A stretch of DNA of 64,000 nt from Euphorbia lathyris. Its lineage: Eukaryota > Streptophyta > Magnoliopsida > Malpighiales > Euphorbiaceae. Below, in pieces: positions 1 through 11,447 of this stretch; within the stretch, counting starts at the first letter, position 1, and every line of letters starts with the position of its first letter. Location of the stretch: assembly GCF_963576675.1 (NCBI RefSeq), contig NC_088912.1, positions 101,213,895-101,277,894 on the forward strand, written 5' to 3'. The position numbers and the translations under genes were made by a program. The notes below the pieces were generated by a model. It was not told where the DNA came from. It ran no database searches and worked only from the letters and a program-made list of their open reading frames with translations.

Positions 1-75
1 ATCCCCGTTTAGGCGGGGACGGGGATGGGAAACCAAATCCCCGCCCCGTCCCGCCCCGCCCCATTTACATCCCTA
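1..75. mobile_element. Right end of a hAT-like non-autonomous element (fragment)
   Basis: The first 75 bases are GC-rich runs of CCCCG/CCCGCC ending in ACATCCCTA. Read inward from the right, the end is TAGGGATGTAAATGGGGC, resembling the TAGGGGTG-type terminal inverted repeats of plant hAT MITEs. Coding sequence of copia A stops abruptly at this junction, so the element probably inserted into copia A. The other end and the 8-bp target duplication (expected TCCTTTTG at 76-83) lie outside the window, so the class is an inference. Confidence 0.4.
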
Positions 76-83
76 TCCTTTTG

Positions 84-2241
84 ATTTAGGGTATCCAACA
101 AATCAGCCTTTAGTAGACCGTTCCTTTAATTTTTCTGTTTTCTGCTTTTTTATATAGGCAGGGCAACCCCAAATTTTAACATGATTCAAAATTGGTGCCC
201 TTCCAGCCCATATTTCATATGGTGTGGTAGAAACACATTTAGAAGGAACACGATTGAGAATGTAAAGTGTTGTCTCAATTGCATATCCCCAAAATGAGAT
301 AGGCAAATCAGTATAACTCATCATCGATCGAACCATGTCCAACAAAGTCCGATTCCTCCTTTCAGACACTCCATTTAGTTGTGGTGTGTAAGGAGGAGTG
401 AGTTCAGAAATAATTCCATTTTCCTTAAGGAAATCATCAAATTCAGTACTCATATATTCACCACCTCGGTCCGACCTTAGTGATTTAATATTTTTCCCAA
501 TTTGATTTTCTACTTCGGCTTTGAATTCTTTGAATTTTTCAAAAACTTCATATTTGTATTTCATTAAATACAAATAACCATATCTTGATTTATCATCAAT
601 AAAGGTTACGAAGTAGTGATAACCTCCACAAGCTATTTCACTCAATGGCCCGCAAACATCAGAATGTATTAATTCTAATATTTCATTGGATCTCTTCATT
701 TGTCCCACAAATGGTTTTCTAGTCATTTTTCCTTGTAAACATGATTCACATGTTGAATAATCAGATTGAGAATTTAGATTTTTCAAAATTCCCATCTTAT
801 CCAACTTAGTGAGTCTATTACTAGAAATATGTCCTAAACGGAGATGCCATAGATATTTTGAATTAAATTCTGATTGTTTATTTGTGGAATTATTATTCAT
901 CTCTTTAAGGTTGCCAAGCAAAACTTGCTTATTTTCATTTTTGTTATTTGGTATATTTTTATCAACATAAAATAAACCACGATGTAAAACACCAGAACCG
1001 ATAATCACACTATCAAAATATATTGTACAAGCTTTATTACAAAATCTGAATTCATAATTCCTTTTTGTCAAACTAGATACAGATATTACATTTTTATATG
1101 CTCCTGGTATATACAATACATCATTCAATAACAAAACATGATGGTCTAACATAAGTGAAATATCTCCCACTACCCTGGCTGCAACCCTTGCACCATTTTC
1201 CAGTGTGAGTTCCACTTCACCATCTTCCAACAACCTTCTATTTGCCAGATCCTGAACATAGGAACAAATATGAGAAGTTGCTCCAGTGTCTAAAATCCAG
1301 GCATTAGATGAGTTATTAGAAAGATCATTATTTAAATCAACATTTAAATAATTATTAAGAGAAATACCTGATGCAGAAGCTGCACCCTTACCCTTCTCTA
1401 AACTTTTCAAAAAGATTGGGCAATTTCTCTTAAAGTGACCTTCCATTCCACATTAGAAACATCCCTGCTGAACAGCACCCTTAAGTTGTGTTTTGGCCTT
1501 TGGCCTCACAAATGATGGACTTGTATTAGTGGTCTTTTGAACTTTCTTTTTCTTCTTTTTAGGCTGGGTCTTACCCTTCCTTTTAAAAGAAGATGCAGTC
1601 ACTATTACAACGTCATCTTTCTTTTTATCTTGGTCCACCACATTCTCTTGGTGAACAACCAGATTCTACAGCAACTGGGCCAAAGTACACTCCACTTTGT
1701 TTAAATGGTAGTTTGAAACAAAACCTCCATATGAATGTGGGAGCGAAGAAAGCACAAGATCAATTTGGAGTTCATGAGCCATTGCAAAATCCAAATTTTT
1801 CAAAGAATGAATTAAATGGATCATTTTTCCAACATGATCAGAAACATTTTGGCTTTCTTTCATCTTCATCCTAAAGAGCTTACTTGATATATTATATCTA
1901 ATAGTCCTGCTGGTCTCACCATACAGGTCTTTTAAGCCCGATAAGATTTCATAAGATGTTGCTATATTCTCATAATGCCTCTGTAATTCATTATCCATAG
2001 AAGCAATAATATAGCATTTGGCCTGGGTATCATCATCTACCCATTTGTTATATGTCTCATGTAAAGCCTTTTCTGCATTCTCTTTAGGAGATTCAGGCTT
2101 AGGCTTTAGAGTTACATATAACAAGTGTTGCTGAGTTAACACAACCTTAAAGTTTCTCAGCCAGTCCACATAATTCGGCCCTGTGAGCCTATTACGGTCT
2201 AATATCGATTGGAGAGGTGTTGATAACATGTTTAGAATCAA
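84..2241 (-). pseudogene. Copia A gag-protease-integrase (decayed polyprotein)
   Basis: Starts with ATG at 2241; the gag region has the plant copia pattern LTGPNYVDW. One frame runs the whole length but is broken by three in-frame stops: TAG at 1666-1668 in gag, TAA at 1453-1455 inside the zinc knuckle (C-F-stop-C-G-M-E-G-H), and TGA at 103-105 just before an FVGYPK motif. Visible domains are gag; CCHC knuckle; protease with active-site W-I-L-D-T-G-A; GAG-pre-integrase LWHLRLGHIS; and the integrase core, with Asp in IHSD, Asp in LRSDRG and Glu in VSERRN. The three stops mark it as dead; it could act only in trans-mobilised form. Coding sequence ends where the hAT-like end begins. Confidence 0.85.
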
Positions 2242-3417
2242 AGAGTAACTGCAAAAAATATAGATTGATAGTCAGTTATATATTTAAAGTGAATTAAACG
2301 AACCAATATGACATGGACTTTTATCATAATGGTTTCCCACTAATTTGGCGAATCCTATACTTCCAAATAGGAAACAATAATTCTTTGGAATGAATTATTA
2401 GTGGGTAAATCGAATTCTTATAAATTCTATTAGGTTCTCCCTCAACTTCACATTGGTATTCTTGGGATAACTAATAAATTCATAAGTTGACAACACTTGT
2501 CAATCACCTTGCAGTATGCTGTGAAATTCAATTTAACACTTTTCTAGCTCCTAGTGTTTTAATCCTCAGTTTCCCTTTGACGTTCTTGGATTGCAACACT
2601 AGATAAATCCAACCCACTAGATCATCAGATTATATTAAGCCCGGATTAACATTGTTCAGCTTCACATTGGCATTCTTACAATGTTAATTGCCTAATGTAA
2701 CCCACAAATTAATTCAATGGGAATTAACTTTCACACTAATCACACAAACTATTTGTGTATTAATGCACCAGTGGAGAGCCTCGATACAATTCTTGTATCT
2801 TTATCGGATTTAATATTTATTTGGAAGATTACCGGTCTTACAGTTAAATTAAATTTCACTTAAGGTCTCACTTTGCACATTAACCAATTTAAATTTCTAA
2901 CATGCAATTTTGCATAAAAAGAAATTTATCTTGAATTAACACTTAATTCAATTTATTAGTTAATGTTTGCACATTATCCAATAACATGTCTTGTGGTCTA
3001 AACTTAGCATTCATCTAGTCTTATTGGTATAATTATGGATTGGATAAAATTGAACATATAATTAATAAAATTACATATCTTTATGTAGTAAAATCAAAAT
3101 TGATTTTATTATATAATTGACCATTTTCGTACAATTGACCCTCAATTGTTCCTAAATGTAACACTTACATTTAAGGCCAATATATAATTTTAATCACATT
3201 TCAATTTTATAACAGTAGACAACATATAAACTAGACAACTAAAAATTGTCTAAGGCATGCCTACGCCATAAATTTTGCAATCTGTCAATTTCGCCGTTTC
3301 TTCAATTTTGCTCCAAAATTACAACAAGAGCAAAATAATAAAAGCAAAGCCCCAACAATCCATAATTATATCAATTAAGAGAAAACAACATCAATTAACT
3401 ATAAAAGAACTCAGATG

Positions 3418-3429
3418 GCTCTGATACCA
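3418..3429 (-). promoter_or_regulatory. Copia A primer binding site
   Basis: The minus strand reads TGGTATCAGAGC, the standard plant copia primer site complementary to the 3' end of initiator tRNA-Met. It lies two bases from the LTR end, which fixes the LTR boundary at 3432. Confidence 0.9.
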
Positions 3430-3894
3430 CTTGAAGGATTTGAAGCGGAAGCATGTTGGTATTTAGGAACGAATTTCAAAAAATTTTCCTAAACAAACAA
3501 TCAGTGTGATCCAATCACTCTGATAAACAGTCAAACATCCGATGTCTGACATCAAATCCTTAACCAAGATCATTAAGTTCTTTAATAATCAAATTAATAT
3601 TTATACTACGAGATTGGAAAAATACCTCTTGTAGATTCCAATCGGGTATTAAAGCTTCTCTAGTGGTGAAGCCTCTAGTCAGTCCACTAAGTCGATTAGA
3701 TCAAGCCTTGCAGAAATTGATTAATCTTGCTCAAAATCGAAAACTGATTCCGGATATGATTTCTGAACCGAAAACGTATATATCACATTATTCCTTCTTA
3801 TGTATACATATATATCAAAATTTGATATATATGTATACTTTGTTTCAATCCAGGTGGATTGAAACAAAGCATGCACTAGGACACGTCCTAGTGC

Positions 3895-4021
3895 ATGTTA
3901 TTATATATATATATAATAATAATAATAATAATATAATATTAAATATTAATATAATAATAATAATAAATTAATAATAATTAATTATATTATTATTAATATA
4001 TAATATATATAATATATATAA
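3895..4021. repeat. AT-rich low-complexity tract
   Basis: Runs of AT, AAT and TTA repeats with almost no G or C, directly left of the MITE at 4023 and inside the copia A LTR. It is probably microsatellite expansion at a MITE target. Confidence 0.8.
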
Positions 4022-4022
4022 G

Positions 4023-4534
4023 GCTTAATACATCATTTGACCCCTGAACTTGTCCAAAATAGTTGATTGGCCCCCTGAACTTTTAAAGTGTCTCGATAGC
4101 TCCCTAAACTTGCATAAAATGTTTAGTTAGCCCCCTAAACTTGCGTAAAACGTAATCAATTGATCACTCGGTTGAAAAAAAGTAAGTTAAATACGGAAAA
4201 TAGATTACACGCGTCTTAAAAAAAGTAAAACAATCAAGATCGGGGTATTGCGGTTGTAATATTAGAGAATACAAGGTTTGTAGTTCCGCAAGTAATAACT
4301 TCATTTTTACTCTATTTTTGAATTATGGAATAACATTCTAAGACACGTGGAATACATCTTCCGTATTTAACTTACTTTTTTGCAACCGAGTGATCAATTG
4401 ATTACGTTTTACGCAAGTTCAGGGGGCTAACTGAATATTTTATGTAAGTTCAGGGAGCTATCGAGACACTTTGAAAGTTCAGGGGGGCAATCAACCATTT
4501 TGGACAAGTTCAGGGAGCAAATGATGTATTAAGC
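4023..4534. mobile_element. Long-TIR MITE (Mutator-like type) inside copia A LTR
   Basis: The ends are inverted copies of each other for roughly 150 bp. Both start GCTTAATACATCATTTG and continue with alternating CCCTGAACTTG and GATAGCTCCCT-type blocks to a shared GATCACTCGGTTG. The centre is only about 180 bp and has no gene. The length and structure fit a TIR-MULE MITE. Flanks are AT-rich and I could not identify a clean 9-bp target duplication, so the family assignment is tentative. Confidence 0.75.
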
Positions 4535-5893
4535 TTAATAATAATTAATTAACAACTTAATTAATTACTATTATATCCTTTATTCCAACAGTCACTTGAC
4601 TATTGTATTTGGAAAAATCCATCAATTTAAATTGAGCAAGAATAATAATTTATAATTTCCTCAATTGAATATCAAACAGTGTTAGAATGTTTTGTCAATC
4701 CCATTGACATATTCAATTGTGTCAATCCATTAATTAAAACACTTTTAATTAATCAATTGAACTAAAGCTTGATACAAACAACTTGTATGTGTGTGACTTT
4801 CTAGGTTCATCTTTAACTGGCATTAGAGGCATAGTACTAACTCTTAGTAAGTATGTCAGGAATCCAATTTCTTATACTACAAGTGTATCCTATATAAGTT
4901 TAGCTTATATATACTTATAGTCATCTAAAGGTCATGATCTCCAGCTAACACACTGCGCCATGACGTCCCAACTAAAGAATGAAGTTACTTAAAGTAAATT
5001 CATAATTAACTAATTATGAACCATCGATCATAATTTCCATGCACTAAAGTCCTTTCATTAAAAAATCACAATCTTGACTAGAGCCACAAAGTGTCAAGCT
5101 CTAACCATCAAGATACTAAGAAACAGTGATTAGGTCTTTAATAAAATAAGACTCTTATCAAAGAACCATTCTTTGATACTTATCTCGTTAGATGAGTCTT
5201 ATTGTCCTGGCCAGGAACTCATTCCATCAAAAAAACCAATCAATAACTATCTTAGGATTTATCTCTATTTACTTAGAGTAATGAATCCTCTATTAGCAAA
5301 CTCTTGTTACACTACACAACTAACTATAGCGATTCACTGCCGGATTACCAGAATTAAGATCCCAGTACAAGGCAGGAACAAACTATAATTACCTGTGCAA
5401 GAACAACTAAGTTTCCTCAAGTCAAAGGACTATATGCACTATTATGACCTAGATAATAATTATGTTGACTAGGAATAAACCTTTGTGCAATTATTATCTA
5501 ACGTCACAGTTCGACCATTCACCTCTTTGAATGTCCACATATTTATTCTGATATCAACATATTAAACAGAATGAAATTTTCTGTTTCTGATTAATATCTC
5601 ATACTAATCGAGAAAATAAACAGAGGTGATAGTCTAAGGATAGATGAGTGTCCAATTCATTATCCACCGACTATGAACATTTAAGATTATTATTTCACCA
5701 AAGAAATATATCTCATTATTATTAACTCTTAATAATATTATTTCTTTGTAAATAGTCTTTGGACTAATATATATTCATTAAGTAATTAAACAATACAAAT
5801 AATTACACATGAATACATATTTTATTAACTGCCATTTGGATACAAAATTCACACTGTATAATATATAAAAGGAATGGCCTAAGGCATACAACA

Positions 5894-6129
5894 CTTACAG
5901 AGTGCACCCGTACGACGTGAATGTCGTACCAAAACAGTCGTGTCTATTTGAGTTCTGTTTATACAGAATCGAACTATCAGTTTTTATTTTGCTTTATGTT
6001 TGTGTGTGATGTTCTTTTTTGTCTGATGATAACGCCTTACACACGGTAATAGTTCGCTTATATAATCTGTTATATTCTAGAAGACAATCATCAAAAACGA
6101 CGAAATTCGTTTTAAGGAGACTACTAAAA
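5894..6129. other. No recognised feature
   Basis: Single-copy-looking AT-rich DNA between the copia A LTR and a duplicated segment. I see no coding frame with family motifs, no repeat and no RNA signature. Confidence 0.5.
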
Positions 6130-6890
6130 CATGCCTCAAATTTGTCTAATTCTGTTTTTTAATTCCAGTTTAAGCGTTTCATACAGTTTCACATACCTTC
6201 ACTTAATTTTTAGGGAAAAGTACGAAAAAAATGCATATGGCTGGCCCAATTTGCAAATAGAGACCTGTAGTTTAAAAGTTTACAAATAAAGGCATGTGGT
6301 ATGTTTTATTTACAAAACAAAGTATTACAATTATATAGTTAAGTTCTGATTACAACCAAACACATTTTTATCTTAAAAAATTATTCTTACATATCAGCAA
6401 AACACAACCCCCGAAAAAAATAACTTTCTAAATCAAAACAATAAATAATATGGTGGAAGTTAATGTTTTTTACTAATCTGACAGTTTATAAACTAAATTG
6501 ATATTTAAGTTCATTTTACACAGTTGTAATTTGATTTTAGAGTCTGTGTTTTGTCAATATATAAATGTAACTGAAAAAAATAAAAAAATGCTCTTAATTG
6601 TCATCAATTACTTAAAAGTTTAATTTCAAATACTTTGTTTTGTAAAAAAAAACATATCACATGGGTCTATTTGTAAACTTTTAAACCACGGACCTCTATT
6701 TGCAAATAAGGCAAACCACGAGCATTTTTTTCGTACTTTGCCCTAATTTTTATAACATCAGATTTAATATTTCCGTATTTTGTTCTCATTTGGATTAATC
6801 ATTGACAATAATTATGTCCTTTTCTCTTGCAAACAACATTTCTCATCCATATTAATTAGAAAGTAGAATTTTAATGTGAGTAAACTATGC
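6130..6890 (+). repeat. Duplicated 225-bp segment, copy 1 (MITE-filled)
   Basis: Without the MITE at 6213-6743 and its extra target copy, about 220 bp here match 17162-17386 in the same orientation with scattered substitutions (shared stretches include TTTAAGCGTTTCATACAGTT). The two copies bracket the BAHD gene. Each may be the distal upstream region of a member of a former tandem BAHD array; that interpretation is inference. Confidence 0.8.
6213..6743. mobile_element. Mutator-like MITE with 9-bp target duplication
   Basis: Terminal inverted repeats GGGAAAAGTACGAAAAAA and GGGCAAAGTACGAAAAAA extend over more than 100 bp with mismatches. Both sides are flanked by the 9-bp direct repeat TAATTTTTA (6204-6212 and 6744-6752). 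The paralogous segment near 17222-17240 has this 9-mer once and no insertion, a related empty site that fixes both boundaries. No coding capacity. Confidence 0.92.
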
Positions 6891-6915
6891 ATCCATCTAT
6901 ATCTATATCTATGGC

Positions 6916-7101
6916 AAATTATTAGAAGCATCCGGTTTTCCATATCATTCGGAGGACCTTCCATACATATTTTGACACGTGTAACATGGACCCACACATA
7001 TTAGAAGAGGTTCCGTTATTTTAATTATTACATCACAATACACGTGTCCAAATGTGAATTTGGGGTCCTCCGAGTGACATGGAAGACTTTGTGCTTAATA
7101 T
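6916..7101. mobile_element. Small hairpin-forming MITE
   Basis: The two halves are imperfect inverted copies: GGAGGACC near each end and GACACGTGTA facing TACACGTGTC in the middle arms. It sits between two CTATATCTATATCTAT microsatellite blocks, suggesting insertion into the microsatellite. It carries two ACGT-core G-box-like sites (CACGTG). No gene; family unknown. Confidence 0.65.
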
Positions 7102-7419
7102 AAGAACTATATCTATATCTATACTATATATAATAGCGGAAGCAGAGAGAATCTGCAATAAGTGTTTTAGATGTTTTTTGGCTTAGTTGGCATCGTAGAA
7201 ACAAAATGAATAAATGAGTTAATTAGTTTTAATTATCTCTATGTAATTAGTATTATATTAACATATTATTTATTGTCAATTAATAATCCATCAATTAAAG
7301 TAATAAAAGAAACTAAGAGTTACGAGAAGATAAAAAAAACAAATGGAAGGAAATCCAAAAGTCACAAATAAACCTATATATAAAGCATGATAGATAGTAT
7401 TCCATCATTATATTCATTA

Positions 7420-8225
7420 GCCACCGAAAATTAAAGTCCTCATCAACATTTAATTTTGATTATGTATTAGTTTTGTTCCTAATCTTATAATTTTGTTCTT
7501 ACTTCAAATAATATAGTCTTATAATTTTGTTCTTACTTCATTAAGAGATTAAGATTTATTTAGGAGCGATTTCCATTGATAAACTGTATTAATAACATTT
7601 TTTTTCAAAAATTGTTAGGATTTATATTTTGATATCTCCAATTAAAGAAATCTGATGGAAATAGAAGATGTATAGACAGCTGAAATTAAGAAAAGGAATT
7701 GTGTCAAAAATTATAGGAAATCTTTATGTTTTCAAAGGTAATTATTCGATATTTTTTTTTTCATATCTAGTAGTTATTTTGTTCTCAATTATATTGTTCC
7801 ACACCTCTTGCTGTCTTATTTTTGTTTATTTTATCATTATATTTACTGGCAATCGAAAATCAAAGACCTCCTCAGCCTTTAATATTGATTATGTATTAAT
7901 TTTGTTCTTAATCTTATAATTTTATTCTTACTTCAAATATAATTTTGTTCTTACTTTCAGTAAGAGATCCAGATTTATTTAGAAGCGGTTTCCATTGATA
8001 AACTCTATTAATAGAATTTTTTTCAAAAATTGGGAGAATTTAGACTTTGATATCTTCAATTGAAGAAATTCGATGGAAATAGAAGAGACATGGACAGTTT
8101 AAATTGGGAAAAGCAAATGTGTCAAAAATTACAGGAAATTGTTATGTCTTCGATGGCAATTATTCTATTTTTTCATACGTAGTAGTTATTTTGTTCTCAA
8201 TTGTGTTGTTCCACACCTCTGGCGG
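7420..8225 (+). repeat. Tandem duplication, two copies of about 400 bp
   Basis: The segment 7420-7815 is repeated at about 7843-8225 with moderate divergence and small indels. Shared landmarks are GATTATGTATTA, TTTCCATTGATAAACT, GATGGAAATAGAAGA, and TAGTAGTTATTTTGTTCTCA followed by TTGTTCCACACCTCT. Each copy contains a stretch starting ATGGAAATAGAAGA, but neither keeps a long frame. I do not recognise a product; it may be a duplicated non-coding exon. Confidence 0.8.
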
Positions 8226-8792
8226 CATTACCTATGTTTTCTATTTTATTTGTGTTTTTTTTTTCAAAATGACTAAATAAAGAATTTGTATATTTTCATT
8301 CTTTTTTACTATAAGTTGTTAACTCTAACTAAAATTTGGATTTTCGTCTTTATATGAACTCAATTGTTAGGTTTAATTGGAGTTAGATTAATTTTTCAAT
8401 TTCAGAATTTGGTCAAATCTACTGATTTTTCTAATTTGGGTTTATCTAACTCATATAGATTGAATTTTTTATTTTTATGTATTTTTGGTACGAATAACTA
8501 TAAAGTTTCACACAATAGTTGTTGATTGAATTTGAAGACATATTTAAGAAAATAATTAAAGAGGTATTGAAACATTATACTTATAATGAAATTTATTCCT
8601 ATTATAAATCATGTTTTTTTATGATTACCATTCTAAGTTTCTTTCTCATTTTTAATGATGGATTCTTTATCTATAACATATCTACAACAGTGGAACAAGA
8701 GATAAATTATTGAGGAGAGTTTTAGAGGTCTTTTTTATGAGTTGTTAAAATAGTAATAAAGGAAAATTAAAAATATAATATCTAATCTAATT

Positions 8793-9165
8793 TATATTTA
8801 ATAGATATAATAAAATAACTTACAAATTATCCCAACAAAAAAAGTTTATATAACAATAAAAACTATGTAAGGATCCGTTCAAATTCTATTCTTTTAACTT
8901 TAATAAATAGAATTAAAACCAATATTACTGAAAAAAAAAATTTATATTTATATTTAATAGATATAATGAAATAACTTAGAAAATATCTCACCGAAAAAAA
9001 ATATAACGACAAAAATATGTAAGAATCCATTCAAATTCTTTTTATTTAACTTTAATAAATAACAAAACCAATATAACTGGAAAAAAACTATAACACATTG
9101 ACAAAAAATATGTAAGCATCCATTTAAATTCCATTCATTTAACCAATACAACTCTTGATAAGTAC
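8793..9165 (+). repeat. Three-copy tandem repeat, about 145-bp unit
   Basis: Units start near 8793, 8941 and 9081 (the last partial). Each contains TTTAATAGATATAAT with AAATAACTTA, then TATGTAAGNATCC, TTCAAATTC and AACCAATATNACT. AT-rich, non-coding and divergent between units, so not recent. Confidence 0.7.
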
Positions 9166-9190
9166 AGAAATGACTGTTGGATAAATACAC

Positions 9191-9835
9191 TGAACCAAAT
9201 TAGAGACTCTATTAATTATAATTTTATTATTTCAACAAATACTATTTCAGTTTATTCACGAACTTGTTTGAAAATCCAATGTTGCAATCGAATTATTGTC
9301 GAATCATTGCGTTTAAATTTTCATATTTTTTTAAACAAAAGTTTACGTAAAGGTAGGCCTTCTCACTTCCAAGATCACGACAAACCACATACCACTTAGG
9401 ACTAAATTTTGACAGAGTGAGTTTCAGTTATGTACGGGTAAAATTTATGTTGCTTGGTGAGTCAATGGACGAAGAACTATTAAAAGTTACGATTTGGTTT
9501 AGGACTAAGCTTCAGCGAGAATAAATTTCGTCGCTGGTTCGGTACTAATAACGAATGGGCTTCATTTTTTAAAGAGATTGAACCGACGAATGATTTCTTA
9601 TAGAAACTTCGTCAGTAAATATAATTTTTTCATCTTTCACCCTAATAAACAAAATTTATTCTATTTAAAACTCTTGAAACTAAATTTGTGTATAATTTGC
9701 ATTATTAATCCTCGAACACGACCTATGGAAGTAAATAACAGAAAGATGAAGAACATAATCAGAAATGCACAGCCTATAAAAAATCATCTTCTCAAACAAC
9801 AGAAATCGAAAGCATCATACCACAAATCAATCAAA
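9191..9835. other. No recognised gene; BAHD 3' flank
   Basis: This is the downstream side of the minus-strand BAHD gene. A TTTATT at about 9655 gives AATAAA on the gene strand, about 180 bp past the stop, a possible poly(A) signal. Otherwise I see no family motif, repeat or RNA signature; a 113-codon frame on the + strand here has no recognisable content. Confidence 0.5.
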
Positions 9836-11117
9836 TTAGATTACAACATTTTCATAGGAATTTGCGAATGCAAGAAACTCAGGGTCATGTTGAAGAACAT
9901 CCATGGTGGTCTCTTCTAATGCGATCCATGCCTCAAATGCATTGCTTCTTCTTCTTCCCGTATCCATGAGAATCACATCATTTGCATCACCACTCGTCTC
10001 TCCACATACTCCCCATCCAAAATCAGTCTCAGTTAAACCCAAAGAATTCCAACTTGCACAGGTAAACACATGAGGATTATTCTCCATACAAGCCTCTACA
10101 AGCTCATCTGCGTCTCTTAAAATGGCTGCACACCCTTCATCACCTGACATAGTCTTTACATATTCACTATTGATTTTTCCTACACTTTCCTGTAATAAAC
10201 TCACCAACTGATTCATCTCCATCTCCATCTCGTCAGGATTATACCTTGCATTTGAATGCAAAACCAGGTTTTCGATTGAATGTGACATTCGTGGCTTCGT
10301 TAGTCTTCGGATATTCACTGATTGAATCATCACAGATGGCCGAATTGAGGAACCTGATATTTTATTGCAAGCTTTCATAGCACATTTCCATATGAAAGCA
10401 CTTAATGCTTGAACTCGAGTTGGATTCTCTACCAACTCACTTCTTCCTCTTGTCCTCAAGACATCTATTGCATTCGCATCGAACACGAATCGCCTTTTCT
10501 TGCAAGCGCGTTCACCGGACCACATGATATCCTCCATCAATGATGTATAGCGAGAAGACAATGATTTCTGCGGTGGAAACATCGACGAAGCCTCGGATAG
10601 ACTAGGCTATATGAGGTTTTTATAGGAACCACTCAAATTGGCTGCCCATGTCTTAAGAAAGGAACCGGTTGTCATTCCATCCATGATCTTGTGGGACAAA
10701 CACAGGCCGAGAGCAATGCTGCCGCAGTCGAAAACATTCACTTGCACACCTAGTTGTGGTATTGTTGGATCAAGTTGTCCATAGTAATTTGGGTATGGAA
10801 GGAACTGATTCAACATTTCAATTCGAGGATGTCCAAGGAAATCGGACAAATGACCCTTGACTCGAGCTTCGAAACAAGGAACACCCGTGTCGAAGTCGTC
10901 GATAATAAGGTTGTCTTTCACTCTTCCTGATAAAGGGTAGTAGAGATTTAGAGTGTTGGAGAGTGACCATTTTAGTTGAGCTGTGATTTGGGTGTTTTTC
11001 AGATGAAAATTCTTAGTGTTGTAGAAGAGAATTAGAGGAGTATAAGCGTTGGGTATAAGCTGGTCTAAAAGGCAAAGATTGAAAGGTTTGAGATGACGAA
11101 CATGTGAAGAAGATGGT

Positions 11118-11385
11118 TGTTAGAATATATTGACCATCGTCTATATTAGTGTCATATAGACAGACCATTGTCTATATGAGTGTCATATCGACAGACCATT
11201 GTCTGTACTGGTGTCATATAGACAAAGGTTATATCATTGTCTATATTAGTGTCATATAGATAAGGGTATTAGTGTCTTTATGCATAATTGTAATTGTTTG
11301 ACTATAAATACTGTAATCCTCTATATTTCATATATACAAAATATCTCTTTCTCTTCATCACTTTTCAATTCCAGTTAGGTTAATA
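11118..11385 (+). repeat. Copia B 5' LTR
   Basis: U3 contains four tandem or near-tandem copies of a 31-bp unit (starts near 11133, 11164, 11195 and 11233; each with ATTGTCTATAT-like and GTGTCATATAGA-like blocks), an enhancer-like arrangement. A TATAAATA box lies at 11303-11310. The LTR ends at 11385, directly before the primer site. Confidence 0.92.
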
Positions 11386-11397
11386 TGGTATCAGAGC
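11386..11397 (+). promoter_or_regulatory. Copia B primer binding site
   Basis: TGGTATCAGAGC starts immediately after the LTR, complementary to initiator tRNA-Met. Confidence 0.93.
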
Positions 11398-11447
11398 TGG
11401 GTGGTGGATTCCAGATTCCGGCGACTGGAAATTGAGATGATCGGAGA

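Larger units (their letters stand above)
76..5893 (-). mobile_element. Copia A: truncated Ty1/copia LTR retrotransposon
   Basis: On the minus strand, in order: an LTR (5893 to 3432), a tRNA-Met primer binding site, a leader of about 1.2 kb (3417 to 2242) without a coding signal, then gag, protease and the start of integrase down to the window edge, where a hAT-like end cuts it. Reverse transcriptase, RNase H and the 3' LTR are absent from the window. The integrase-before-RT order expected for copia cannot be tested here, but the GAG-pre-integrase and integrase motifs are copia-type. The LTR carries its own MITE insertion, so the element is older than that MITE. Confidence 0.85.
3432..5893 (-). 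repeat. Copia A 5' LTR (carries a MITE)
   Basis: On the + strand it begins TGAAGGATTT next to the primer site and ends GCATACAACA, so on the element strand it runs TGTTGTATGC to CCTTCA with canonical TG and CA ends. It is 2462 bp as seen, about 1.95 kb without the MITE at 4023-4534. The outer boundary could instead be the nearby TACA at about 5898. No partner LTR is in the window. Short open frames inside it (for example 3663-3971) look like chance. Confidence 0.7.

Noticed and set aside
3663..3971. 102-codon + strand frame
   Set aside because: Lies inside the copia A LTR and ends in AT-rich microsatellite; no family motif.
9578..9919. 113-codon + strand frame overlapping the BAHD 3' end
   Set aside because: Its last third is the antisense of the BAHD C-terminus and the rest is AT-rich intergenic DNA.
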